From positions 1 through 64,000 of the forward strand of contig NZ_BMVF01000012.1 in assembly GCF_014650575.1 (NCBI RefSeq): DNA of 64,000 nucleotides. Direction: 5' to 3'. The notes beneath the pieces are model-generated. The model ran no database searches, had not been told where the DNA came from, and saw nothing but the letters and a program-made list of their open reading frames with translations. The first letter of the stretch is position 1. Every line of letters starts with the position of its first letter. This document shows, in pieces, positions 14,984-24,380 of this stretch. The position numbers and the translations under genes are program-made. Source of the DNA: Streptomyces naganishii JCM 4654 (lineage in GTDB: Bacteria; Actinomycetota; Actinomycetes; Streptomycetales; Streptomycetaceae).

Positions 14984-16597
14984 TCAGCGGCCCAGGGCAC
15001 GGCGGCCGCGGCCCTGGGAGAGGACCGGCAGGTTGCGCTGCGCGCCCCTGTCCCGCGGCGCCTCCTCCTCGATGCGCAGGGCCAGCGCCGGGCAGCGCCG
15101 CACGGCCCGCAGGGCCTTGGCCTCCGCGTAGCGCGGCACCTGCGCCTGGGCGACGGTCGGGAAGCCGTCGGCGCCCAGCTCGAACACCTCGGGGAGGATG
15201 TCCGCGCACAGCCCGTGGCCCCGGCACAGCGTCCAGTCGACGTAGATCTTCTGGCGGCTGGAACCGGTCTCCTCGGCCTCGGCGCCGCCCGGGATGCCCG
15301 TCGTGGCCCTGCCGCCCTCGAAGAGCGGCAGAACGCCCTCCACGGGCCGTCCGCAGCCGTTGCCGAGGACATGGGCGGCCAGGTCGTCGGTGAACGCCTT
15401 GATGGTCGACTCCAGGAACATCGCCGAGCCGTCCGGGTGCGAGCACGCGCCGCGCCGCTTGACGTTCCTGGCGACCTGCTTGAGCGCCTCCAGGGCGGCG
15501 GGTCCGCCGCCGCTCAGGATGTCCTCCATGCCGCGCGCGGCGGCCGGCAGGCCGAGGTAGCAGGGGCCGCACTGGCCCGCGCTCTCCTCCGCGAGCCACC
15601 TCGCCACCTGGAGCGACTCGCCCAGCGGGCAGGTCTCCTGACTGATCGGCAGGATCGCTCCGGCGCCGAGCGAACCGCCCACCGCGTCCAGGGAGTTGCG
15701 GGAGACGATCGCCTCGTTGACGGTGGCCGCGTCGATCCACTTGCCGTGGTAGCCGCCGGTGAGCACGCCCTGCGGCACCGGCGGGGCGCCGGCCAGCTGG
15801 AGGACGTAGCGCAGCGGCACGCCCGTGGGGACCTCGATCACCATCGGGCGGGCGACGGCGCCGGAGACCGTCAGCATGACGGTGCCCGGCTCGTCGTACA
15901 GACCGGTGTTGCCGTAGCGCTCCGGGCCGATCCGGGCGGCGATCGCCAGCTGGGCGAACGTCTCGGCGTTGGACAGCAGCGTCGGGGCTCCGCCGACGCC
16001 GTTCTGCGAGGCGCTGACCTTGCGGCCCGGCGGGATGGCCGGGCCGCCGTCGATGGAGCGGATCAGCGAGGACGCCGCTCCCGTCACCATCCGCACCGGG
16101 TTGCGCTGCACGCTCGCGCGCAGCGCCGACCTGCGGCTGTTGCTCAGGCCGCGCTCGGCGAGCGCGGCCTCCATCGAGCGCTGGGTGGACTCCCGGGTGA
16201 CCCCCACCACGAGCGTGCGGGCACCGAGGGCCTCGGCGCACAGCAGCGCGCCGTCCAGGATCAGGTGCGGGGCACGGTTGATCAGCACCGTGTCCTTGCG
16301 GCAGGCCGGTTCGTCCTCGCTTCCGTTGACGACGACCACCGGCCGGACGCCGCGCTTGATCGCCGATTCGGCGACCGAGCGCAGCTTCCTGTGGAAGGGG
16401 AAGCCCGCGCCGCCGCGGCCCTTCAGGTTGATGGCCTCGGAGAGCTGCGCGAGCTGCTCCCCGCCCATCGGTTCAAGCGGCCCGTGCACCTTCAGGTGCA
16501 TGGGCAGATCGAGTCGTTCGACAAGGTCGAAGCCCGACGTGAGCTGGGGAAGCCCGACCACGCGGACTTCCGGGACGTCGGGCAGGGCCTCGTTCAC
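14984..16597 (-). CDS. NuoF-like flavin/NADH module fused to a ferredoxin
   Basis: A 537-aa predicted electron-transfer protein. The N-terminal ~400 residues follow the complex-I 51-kDa (NuoF) plan: KGRGGAGFPFHRKL (dinucleotide/FMN binding), VVNGSEDEPACRKD, an SLBB-like segment and the iron-sulfur region ESAGQCGPC ... RGACSHPDG. In standard NuoF the motif is ESCGxCxPC; here the first Cys is Ala, leaving three visible ligands. About 100 further C-terminal residues (KIYVDWTLCRGHGLCADILPE ... RRCPALAL, in order) look like a single-cluster ferredoxin. The GTG start overlaps the stop of the upstream cytochrome gene by 4 nt (GTGA), with GGAGG ahead. It likely passes electrons from NAD(P)H to the membrane partner; this is inference. 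Confidence 0.87.
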   Translation of the reverse strand: MNEALPDVPEVRVVGLPQLTSGFDLVERLDLPMHLKVHGPLEPMGGEQLAQLSEAINLKGRGGAGFPFHRKLRSVAESAIKRGVRPVVVVNGSEDEPACRKDTVLINRAPHLILDGALLCAEALGARTLVVGVTRESTQRSMEAALAERGLSNSRRSALRASVQRNPVRMVTGAASSLIRSIDGGPAIPPGRKVSASQNGVGGAPTLLSNAETFAQLAIAARIGPERYGNTGLYDEPGTVMLTVSGAVARPMVIEVPTGVPLRYVLQLAGAPPVPQGVLTGGYHGKWIDAATVNEAIVSRNSLDAVGGSLGAGAILPISQETCPLGESLQVARWLAEESAGQCGPCYLGLPAAARGMEDILSGGGPAALEALKQVARNVKRRGACSHPDGSAMFLESTIKAFTDDLAAHVLGNGCGRPVEGVLPLFEGGRATTGIPGGAEAEETGSSRQKIYVDWTLCRGHGLCADILPEVFELGADGFPTVAQAQVPRYAEAKALRAVRRCPALALRIEEEAPRDRGAQRNLPVLSQGRGRRALGR

Positions 16598-17913
16598 CTA
16601 TAGCCTCCGGAAGGCGTGTTCCAAGGTTCGCCCGAACCCGGCGCGTCGAAGGGCGCACCGGGGCGTGATTCATTGGCGGGACCGCTCGTGTTGTACGTGT
16701 CGTTCGAGTTGTACGTGCCGTAGAGCGTGTTCGTCTCACCGGTGTCGTACACATCACGTCCGCCGTACCCGCTCGTGCCGGAATTGTTATAGGGCGGGAT
16801 GGTGTACCCCGTGTCGTTCAGGGGGTCGTAGACCGACGGGGGAGCCTCGCCGACCGGCGGCGGGGACGGGATCGGCCAGCTGCCCGAGGGGCCGCCGGAG
16901 GCGTCCACGCGCGGCATCGCGGCCGTGGCCTGCGCGTCGAAGGGCGGCAGGTCCATGCGCGCGGTCTGGTCGGCGGCGTAGGGCTGCTGTCCGCGCGGGG
17001 GCGTCGACACGGCCCGGTAGGCGGCCGCGAACCCGGCGGCCGGCTCGGCGCCCGCGGCGGCCGCCGAGGTGTCGTAGAACGGCGAGGGCGGGCTCGGGAT
17101 GCGGGGCAGTGACCCCGTGGTGTCGGCGCGGCCGGCCTGGGACGCGCGCGTGCCCTCGTAGCCCGGCAGCGCGGACTCCGGCGTACGGGCCCGGCTCGCG
17201 TCCAGGTCGTCCAGCTCGGGCCGCTCCCCCGAGCCGAGGACCGACACGATCCGGTCGGCGATCCTGCGCTTGACCGGGCGCGGCGCGGCGCGCAGCGCCA
17301 GGGCGGCCATGACGCCGACCAGGCACAGCTCGTAGGAGACCATGAAGAACGTCTTCGCCGGTCGGCCGGCGAACAGGCCGTGGATCAGCGCGGCGCACCA
17401 GGCGGGGTAGGCCAGCATGTGCATCGCGCGCCAGCGCGCGGCGACCGGCGCCGGGGAGGCGAACTGGTTGCGCAGCGCGCCGGTCACGCCCACGAAGATC
17501 ATGAGCAGTCCGGCCAGGGACCCGAGGCCGATCAGGCCGGCGCTGCCGCTCACGCCCAGGCTGAAGGGGATGATCGCGGCGATGAGGACCGTGTGGCCCA
17601 CGGCCAGCTTGATCGTGATGTGCACCAGCAGGAAGGCGATCGAGGCCACGGCGGTCACCCGGTGGATGCCCTGGGCCACGATCCGCTGCCGGATGTTGAG
17701 GAAGATCCGGTCCTGGGCGACCAGGCCCCAGATGACCGAGCAGGTCAGGGAGACCAGCGACAGCACTCCTGCACCGAAGTTCAGGAAGGCCTGGAGCCAG
17801 TCGCCGCCGAACAGCACGACCACGGGTATGAGGAGCAGGACGACAGCGGACGCCATCCCGTAGGCCGAGCGGCCGGGTTTGGGAAGCGAGCTGTTACTGC
17901 GACGAGGGTTCAT
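16594..17913 (-). CDS. Membrane cytochrome b / ferric-reductase-like protein with long cytoplasmic tail
   Basis: A 439-aa protein. Residues 15-215 hold about six hydrophobic helices. Histidines in GIHRVTAVASIAFLLVHITIK and in HMLAYPAWCAALIHGLF are spaced as bis-histidine heme b ligands, as in ferric-reductase/YedZ-like domains. The remaining ~220 residues are a disordered Pro/Ser/Tyr/Asn-rich tail with many Tyr near the end (YGTYNSNDTYNTSG). Its stop overlaps the start of the NuoF-ferredoxin gene by 4 nt, so the two form a coupled operon. GGAG lies 9 nt before the ATG. The final electron acceptor (quinone, iron, oxidised protein) is unknown. Confidence 0.82.
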   Translation of the reverse strand: MNPRRSNSSLPKPGRSAYGMASAVVLLLIPVVVLFGGDWLQAFLNFGAGVLSLVSLTCSVIWGLVAQDRIFLNIRQRIVAQGIHRVTAVASIAFLLVHITIKLAVGHTVLIAAIIPFSLGVSGSAGLIGLGSLAGLLMIFVGVTGALRNQFASPAPVAARWRAMHMLAYPAWCAALIHGLFAGRPAKTFFMVSYELCLVGVMAALALRAAPRPVKRRIADRIVSVLGSGERPELDDLDASRARTPESALPGYEGTRASQAGRADTTGSLPRIPSPPSPFYDTSAAAAGAEPAAGFAAAYRAVSTPPRGQQPYAADQTARMDLPPFDAQATAAMPRVDASGGPSGSWPIPSPPPVGEAPPSVYDPLNDTGYTIPPYNNSGTSGYGGRDVYDTGETNTLYGTYNSNDTYNTSGPANESRPGAPFDAPGSGEPWNTPSGGYR

Positions 17914-18067
17914 GGGGGCGACTCCGAGCGGTTCGGGAAAGCGGTCCCGAGAACGAACTCTAAGTCGCTCCCAACCGAGCAGTAGCCCGTTTGAGTTATT
18001 GCGTTGTTATCAAAGTGAGGCCCGGGGCGCGCGATGTCCCGCGGCGTCCCGTTACGCCGGGTAAGCA

Positions 18068-18082
18068 TTGAACTTCGTTCAA
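18068..18082. promoter_or_regulatory. Palindrome TTGAAC-TTC-GTTCAA, operator-like
   Basis: Perfect 6-bp arms, spacer 3, also readable as GAACTT-N5-AAGTTC. It lies in the divergent gap between the cytochrome b gene (minus) and the leuS leader (plus), about 115 bp upstream of the leader peptide. A transcription-factor site is likely; the family is unknown. Confidence 0.45.
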
Positions 18083-18183
18083 GTTCTCCGAACCTTCACA
18101 AGCGGCTCCCGGGCTCCAGGAACGGAGCCGTACGCTCCGCCGGCGGCCGCGGATGTCCGTCGCGGCGCACTCGACGGCTGCGG

Positions 18184-18189
18184 TACCCT
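18184..18189 (+). promoter_or_regulatory. -10 element of the leuS leader transcript
   Basis: TACCCT with 6 nt to the ATG of the leader peptide at 18196, so transcription should start at the leader start codon. Confidence 0.6.
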
Positions 18190-18195
18190 GACGCC

Positions 18196-18234
18196 ATGCG
18201 TGCCGTACGCCTTCTGCTTAGCGAGCCGCGCTGA
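18196..18234 (+). CDS. Leucine leader peptide of leuS (putative)
   Basis: Twelve codons encoding MRAVRLLLSEPR. The three consecutive leucines use CTT CTG CTT; CTT is rare in this genome type, so stalling under leucyl-tRNA shortage is plausible. No ribosome binding site precedes the ATG, which sits at the predicted transcription start. A hairpin and an intrinsic terminator follow before leuS. Together this reads as a transcription attenuator sensing charged tRNA-Leu, the product of the downstream enzyme. Confidence 0.7.
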   Translation: MRAVRLLLSEPR

Positions 18235-18240
18235 TCAGTC

Positions 18241-18268
18241 CCGACCTCCGGACGACTCGGACGGTCGG
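18241..18268 (+). promoter_or_regulatory. Attenuator hairpin 1 in the leuS leader
   Basis: CCGACC/GGTCGG and TCCG/CGGA stack with a single C bulge, starting 6 nt after the leader stop codon. Probably the element that competes with, or follows, ribosome position to choose between termination and readthrough. Confidence 0.55.
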
Positions 18269-18281
18269 CATCGGCGCGGCG

Positions 18282-18306
18282 TCCCCTCCTGTGCGAGGGG
18301 ATTTTT
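18282..18306 (+). terminator. Intrinsic terminator in the leuS leader
   Basis: Stem TCCCCTC/GAGGGGA with loop CTGTGC followed at once by TTTTT. A U-tract terminator is unusual in this window and its place 60 nt upstream of leuS implies regulated termination. Confidence 0.75.
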
Positions 18307-18360
18307 CGTTTCCGGGAAGTCGCAGCGCCGGCAGAGACGATCGATGGAGCTTTGAGGATC

Positions 18361-21240
<2,880 letters not shown>

Positions 21241-21293
21241 GGGCGCGGCACCGGGCGGCACGTGGTCGCGCCCGGTGTCGGGGTAGTCCCCTA

Positions 21294-21334
21294 CGGGCAG
21301 GTTCGGGGTTCTTCCGGAACTCCGCACCTGCCCG
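21294..21334 (+). terminator. Hairpin terminator after leuS
   Basis: CGGGCAGGT/ACCTGCCCG outer stem with an inner GTTC/GGAAC stem; sits 54 nt after the leuS stop and before the next gene. Confidence 0.6.
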
Positions 21335-21392
21335 TTGCGTTTACCGTTGAGGAGCGGCGCGTTCTGTGCCGCTGAGCCGGAGGAGGAGCGCC

Positions 21393-22172
21393 GTGGAAGC
21401 AGTTCTCACCGTTGTCGCCCTGCTCTTCGTGCTCTGCCTGGTCCTCGGGGCGTACGCGACCGTGAAGGTCGTCGGCGCCGCCAAGCGCGGCGTGGACCGC
21501 ACCATCGACCAGGCCCGCCGCACCGTCGAGGACCACACCCTGCGCGCCAAGTCCTTCGGCCGGCCCGGCCCCGCCGGCGAGCTGGCCCAGCTGCGGCTCA
21601 CGCTGCGCACCTCGATGCGGGCCACCCAGGACGCCCTGCACGCGGGCGCGCGCGAGGACGAGTCCCTCAAGGAGTCCCTCGCCCTGTTCGAGCGCCTCAG
21701 CGCGCACGGACGGGAACTGGACGGCGAGCTCAGGCGCCTGGAGGCCGAGCCCGACCGGGCCACGCTCGCCGAACGGCTGCCCGGCCTGCGCGAGCGCACC
21801 CGGCGCATCACGCACTCGGCCGACTCGCTGCGCTGGGCGGCCCGCGACCGGGCCCACCGCTTCGCCGACGACGACCTGGACGCGCTGAGCGCCCAGATCG
21901 ACGTGGAGGCGGGCGCCCTGCGCCACTGGGCCAGTGCGGAGGACTCCCAGGCCGCCTCCGGCACCGGGCCCGCTGCCGCACCGCCGCCGTGGCCCGAGGC
22001 GCCGGCCGGTGAGGCGGAGGGACAGACCTGGCCGGGTGCTCAGGGGGAGGCCCCGGAGGGTGCTCGACGGAAGGGCCCGCGAGAGGAGCCCGTCCGGCCC
22101 GCCATCACACCGCCGGCGAGCCGTCCCGTGTATCCCTGGCAGAAGAAGCCCCGCCCGGAGAGCACGACTTGA
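21393..22172 (+). CDS. Membrane-anchored coiled-coil protein
   Basis: A 259-aa protein. GTG at 21393 follows GGAGGAGGAG and gives an N-terminal membrane helix at once (VLTVVALLFVLCLVLGAYATVKVV). Residues ~30-185 are almost entirely charged amphipathic helix (RTIDQARRTVEDHTLRAK, ESLALFERLSAHGRELDGEL), so a coiled-coil bundle is likely, followed by a Pro/Ala/Glu-rich tail ending in YPWQKKP. No enzymatic motif. It lies between leuS and degV, the position of SCO2570 as I recall. Function unknown; a cytoplasmic scaffold tethered to the membrane is one reading. Confidence 0.8.
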   Translation: MEAVLTVVALLFVLCLVLGAYATVKVVGAAKRGVDRTIDQARRTVEDHTLRAKSFGRPGPAGELAQLRLTLRTSMRATQDALHAGAREDESLKESLALFERLSAHGRELDGELRRLEAEPDRATLAERLPGLRERTRRITHSADSLRWAARDRAHRFADDDLDALSAQIDVEAGALRHWASAEDSQAASGTGPAAAPPPWPEAPAGEAEGQTWPGAQGEAPEGARRKGPREEPVRPAITPPASRPVYPWQKKPRPESTT

Positions 22173-22231
22173 TCCGGCCACCCGGCCGCCCGGTGGGAGG
22201 GGCTGGGCTGCCACCCGGGCACTACGGCAGG

Positions 22232-22237
22232 TAACCT
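22232..22237 (+). promoter_or_regulatory. -10 element of a predicted leaderless degV promoter
   Basis: TAACCT with 7 nt to the ATG at 22245; no ribosome binding site in between. Confidence 0.55.
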
Positions 22238-22244
22238 CCAGCTC

Positions 22245-23090
22245 ATGTCCCGCCATGTCGCTATCGTCACCGATTCAACGGCCTACCTGCCGCCGCGGAC
22301 GATGGCGCGTCACGGCATCACCGCGGTGCCCCTGACCGTCGTCCTCGGCGACCAGGCGCTCGAAGAGGGCACCGAGATCTCGACCCGCTCCCTGGCGCAG
22401 GCACTGCAGAAGCGACGGCCCGTCACCACCTCACGCCCCAGCCCCGAGCGGTTCGCCGAGACCTACCGCGAGGTCGCCGAGTCCGGCGCGAGCGGCATCG
22501 TCTCCCTGCACCTTTCCGCGGAGCTGTCGGGCACCTACGACGCCGCGGTCCTCGCCGCACGCGAGGCTCCGGTGCCGGTGCGGGTGGTGGACACCGGGAT
22601 GATCGCGATGGCCCTCGGCTTCTGCGCGCTGTCCGCGGCCGCGGTCGCCGAGGCCGGCGGCACGGTGGACGAGGCCGTCACCGCCGCCGAGAAGCGCGCG
22701 GGCGGCACCTCCGCCTACTTCTACGTCGACACGCTCGACTATCTGCGCCGCGGCGGCCGCATCGGCGCCGCGCAGGCCCTGCTCGGCAGCGCGCTCGCCG
22801 TCAAGCCGCTGCTCCAGCTGCAGGGCGGCCGCATCGAACCGCTGGAGAAGGTCCGCACGGCCTCCAAGGCCATCGCCCGCCTCGAGGAGATCGCGGCCGA
22901 GCGGGCGTCCGGCGCCGACGTCGACATCGCCGTCCACCATCTGTCCGCCCCGGACCGGGCGTCGGCCCTCGCGGACCGGCTCCGTGCGAGGGTGTCCGGC
23001 CTCGCCGACCTGCACGTCAGCGAGGTCGGCGCGGTGATCGGGGCGCACACCGGGCCGGGGCTGCTGGGGGTCGTGGTCTCGCCGCGGTGA
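22245..23090 (+). CDS. DegV family fatty-acid-binding protein
   Basis: A 281-aa cytoplasmic protein of the DegV family, which binds a fatty acyl chain and works with fatty acid kinases in phospholipid metabolism. The N-terminal IVTDSTAYLPP, TTSRPSPERFAETY and SAELSGTYDAA, and the domain-2 RRGGRIGAAQALLGSALAVKPLL are in the expected order; Ser/Thr side chains in these segments contact the lipid head group in known structures. Length is normal (about 280). The start ATG is supported by the -10 spacing. The comEA-comEC pair follows after a 130-bp gap. Confidence 0.93.
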   Translation: MSRHVAIVTDSTAYLPPRTMARHGITAVPLTVVLGDQALEEGTEISTRSLAQALQKRRPVTTSRPSPERFAETYREVAESGASGIVSLHLSAELSGTYDAAVLAAREAPVPVRVVDTGMIAMALGFCALSAAAVAEAGGTVDEAVTAAEKRAGGTSAYFYVDTLDYLRRGGRIGAAQALLGSALAVKPLLQLQGGRIEPLEKVRTASKAIARLEEIAAERASGADVDIAVHHLSAPDRASALADRLRARVSGLADLHVSEVGAVIGAHTGPGLLGVVVSPR

Positions 23091-23145
23091 ACTGACCGGC
23101 GAGTCGCGCGGCAGCACCGCCCAATCACTCGTGTGGGTGGCGGAG

Positions 23146-23154
23146 TTATCCACA
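23146..23154 (+). promoter_or_regulatory. Single DnaA-box-like nonamer
   Basis: TTATCCACA, the classical DnaA box, in the degV-comEA gap. A degenerate GATCCACGG follows 14 nt downstream. One box does not make an origin; a DnaA-responsive promoter is possible but unproven. Confidence 0.4.
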
Positions 23155-23222
23155 ACGGGGCCGTGATCCACGGAAATCGGCCAAGATCATCCTGATGTGG
23201 CGGATTGCCGGATGCTCGGCAC

Positions 23223-24380
23223 ATGGCACTTCGATCACGCACACGCAGTACGACGGCGACCAGCGGGCCGGGCCGCGGCCCCGCGTCGGACAGCCGCGTC
23301 CGCCACCGGCGTCCGCCCGTCCGGCGGGGACAGCGGCACCGGCATGTGCCGGCGGAGGAGTTGCGCCGGCGAGCGGAGGCGTTGTTCGCCGAACAGCCCG
23401 GCGGGGCACGGGAGTCGGGCAGCGGGCCGCCCACGGCCGCGGCCGTGCCGGGGCGGGTGGGACGGCGGTCGCCTTCGTGGGCGCGGGAGGAGGGGGAACG
23501 GGAACGAGGGCCGGTGCCGGTGCGTTCCGCGCGGGGTGCGGATCCGGGACCGGACGCCGGTGCCGGACGACCGGCGGAGGCGGTGCGTGCCGGGGTGGCG
23601 GGCGTCGCCGGTGCGGCGGGTGTCGCCGGGGCGCGGGCGGCCTGGCGGGAGCGGGCCGGGCTCGTGCTGCGGGAGCGGCTGCCGGTGTGGATGCAGACGC
23701 GGTGCGGTCTGGAGCGCCGCAACGTACTCGCCCTGTCGGTGGTGCTGGCCGTCGCCGCGGCCTTCGCCCTCCAGCACTTCTGGTCCGCGCGCAGCCGGCC
23801 GGTGCGGGCGCCGGAGGCGGTGCGCGCGGTCGCCCCGTACGACGAGAGCCGGGACAAGGGAGAGGGCGAGCGCGGGGGCAGAGGCGCCGGACCCGTCGGT
23901 CCCGCGGCCCCGGTCGCCGGGCCGGGTGCCACCGCCTCGCCCGGCGCGCAGATCGTCGTGGACGTCAGCGGCAAGGTCCGCGATCCCGGGATCCACCGTC
24001 TCGCGTCGGGCTCTCGGGTCGCCGACGCCCTGCTGGCGGCGGGCGGGGTCAAACCCGGCACCGACACCGGCGGCCTCAACCAGGCCCGCTTCCTCGTCGA
24101 CGGCGAGCAGATCGTGGTCGGCGGCCCGGCGACCGCGACGGGCACCGGCCCGGGCGGCGACGGCGCGGCCGGTCCGGGCGGCCCCACCACACCGGTCTCC
24201 CTCAACACCGCGACAGCCGAGCAGCTGGAGGCCCTCCCCGGCGTGGGCCCGGTGCTGGCCCGGCACATCGTCGACTACCGCACCCAGCACGGCGGTTTCC
24301 GCTCGGTGGACGAACTCCGCCAGGTCAACGGCATCGGCGACCGCCGCTTCGCCGATCTGCGAAGCCTGGTGAGGACATGA
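23223..24380 (+). CDS. comEA: ComEA family DNA-binding protein
   Basis: A 385-aa protein. The first ~165 residues are low-complexity, Arg/Gly/Ala/Pro-rich and cytoplasmic. A membrane helix follows (NVLALSVVLAVAAAFALQHFW), then an SLBB domain (VVDVSGKVRDPGIHRLASGS) and two C-terminal helix-hairpin-helix motifs (SLNTATAEQLEALPGVGPVLA and FRSVDELRQVNGIGDRRF). ComEA binds incoming double-stranded DNA outside the membrane in competent bacteria. ATG at 23223 is my choice; TTG at 23205 is an alternative. It overlaps comEC by 4 nt (ATGA). Natural competence is not established in Streptomyces, so the physiological role is open. Confidence 0.88.
   Translation: MALRSRTRSTTATSGPGRGPASDSRVRHRRPPVRRGQRHRHVPAEELRRRAEALFAEQPGGARESGSGPPTAAAVPGRVGRRSPSWAREEGERERGPVPVRSARGADPGPDAGAGRPAEAVRAGVAGVAGAAGVAGARAAWRERAGLVLRERLPVWMQTRCGLERRNVLALSVVLAVAAAFALQHFWSARSRPVRAPEAVRAVAPYDESRDKGEGERGGRGAGPVGPAAPVAGPGATASPGAQIVVDVSGKVRDPGIHRLASGSRVADALLAAGGVKPGTDTGGLNQARFLVDGEQIVVGGPATATGTGPGGDGAAGPGGPTTPVSLNTATAEQLEALPGVGPVLARHIVDYRTQHGGFRSVDELRQVNGIGDRRFADLRSLVRT

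Noticed and set aside
18196..18306. T-box riboswitch upstream of leuS
   Set aside because: No TGGNACCGCG-type T-box sequence or specifier stem was found; the Leu-codon leader and terminator explain the region better.
23146..23154. Replication origin at the DnaA box
   Set aside because: Only one good box, and the flanking genes are not dnaA, dnaN or rpmH. Kept only as a possible regulatory site.
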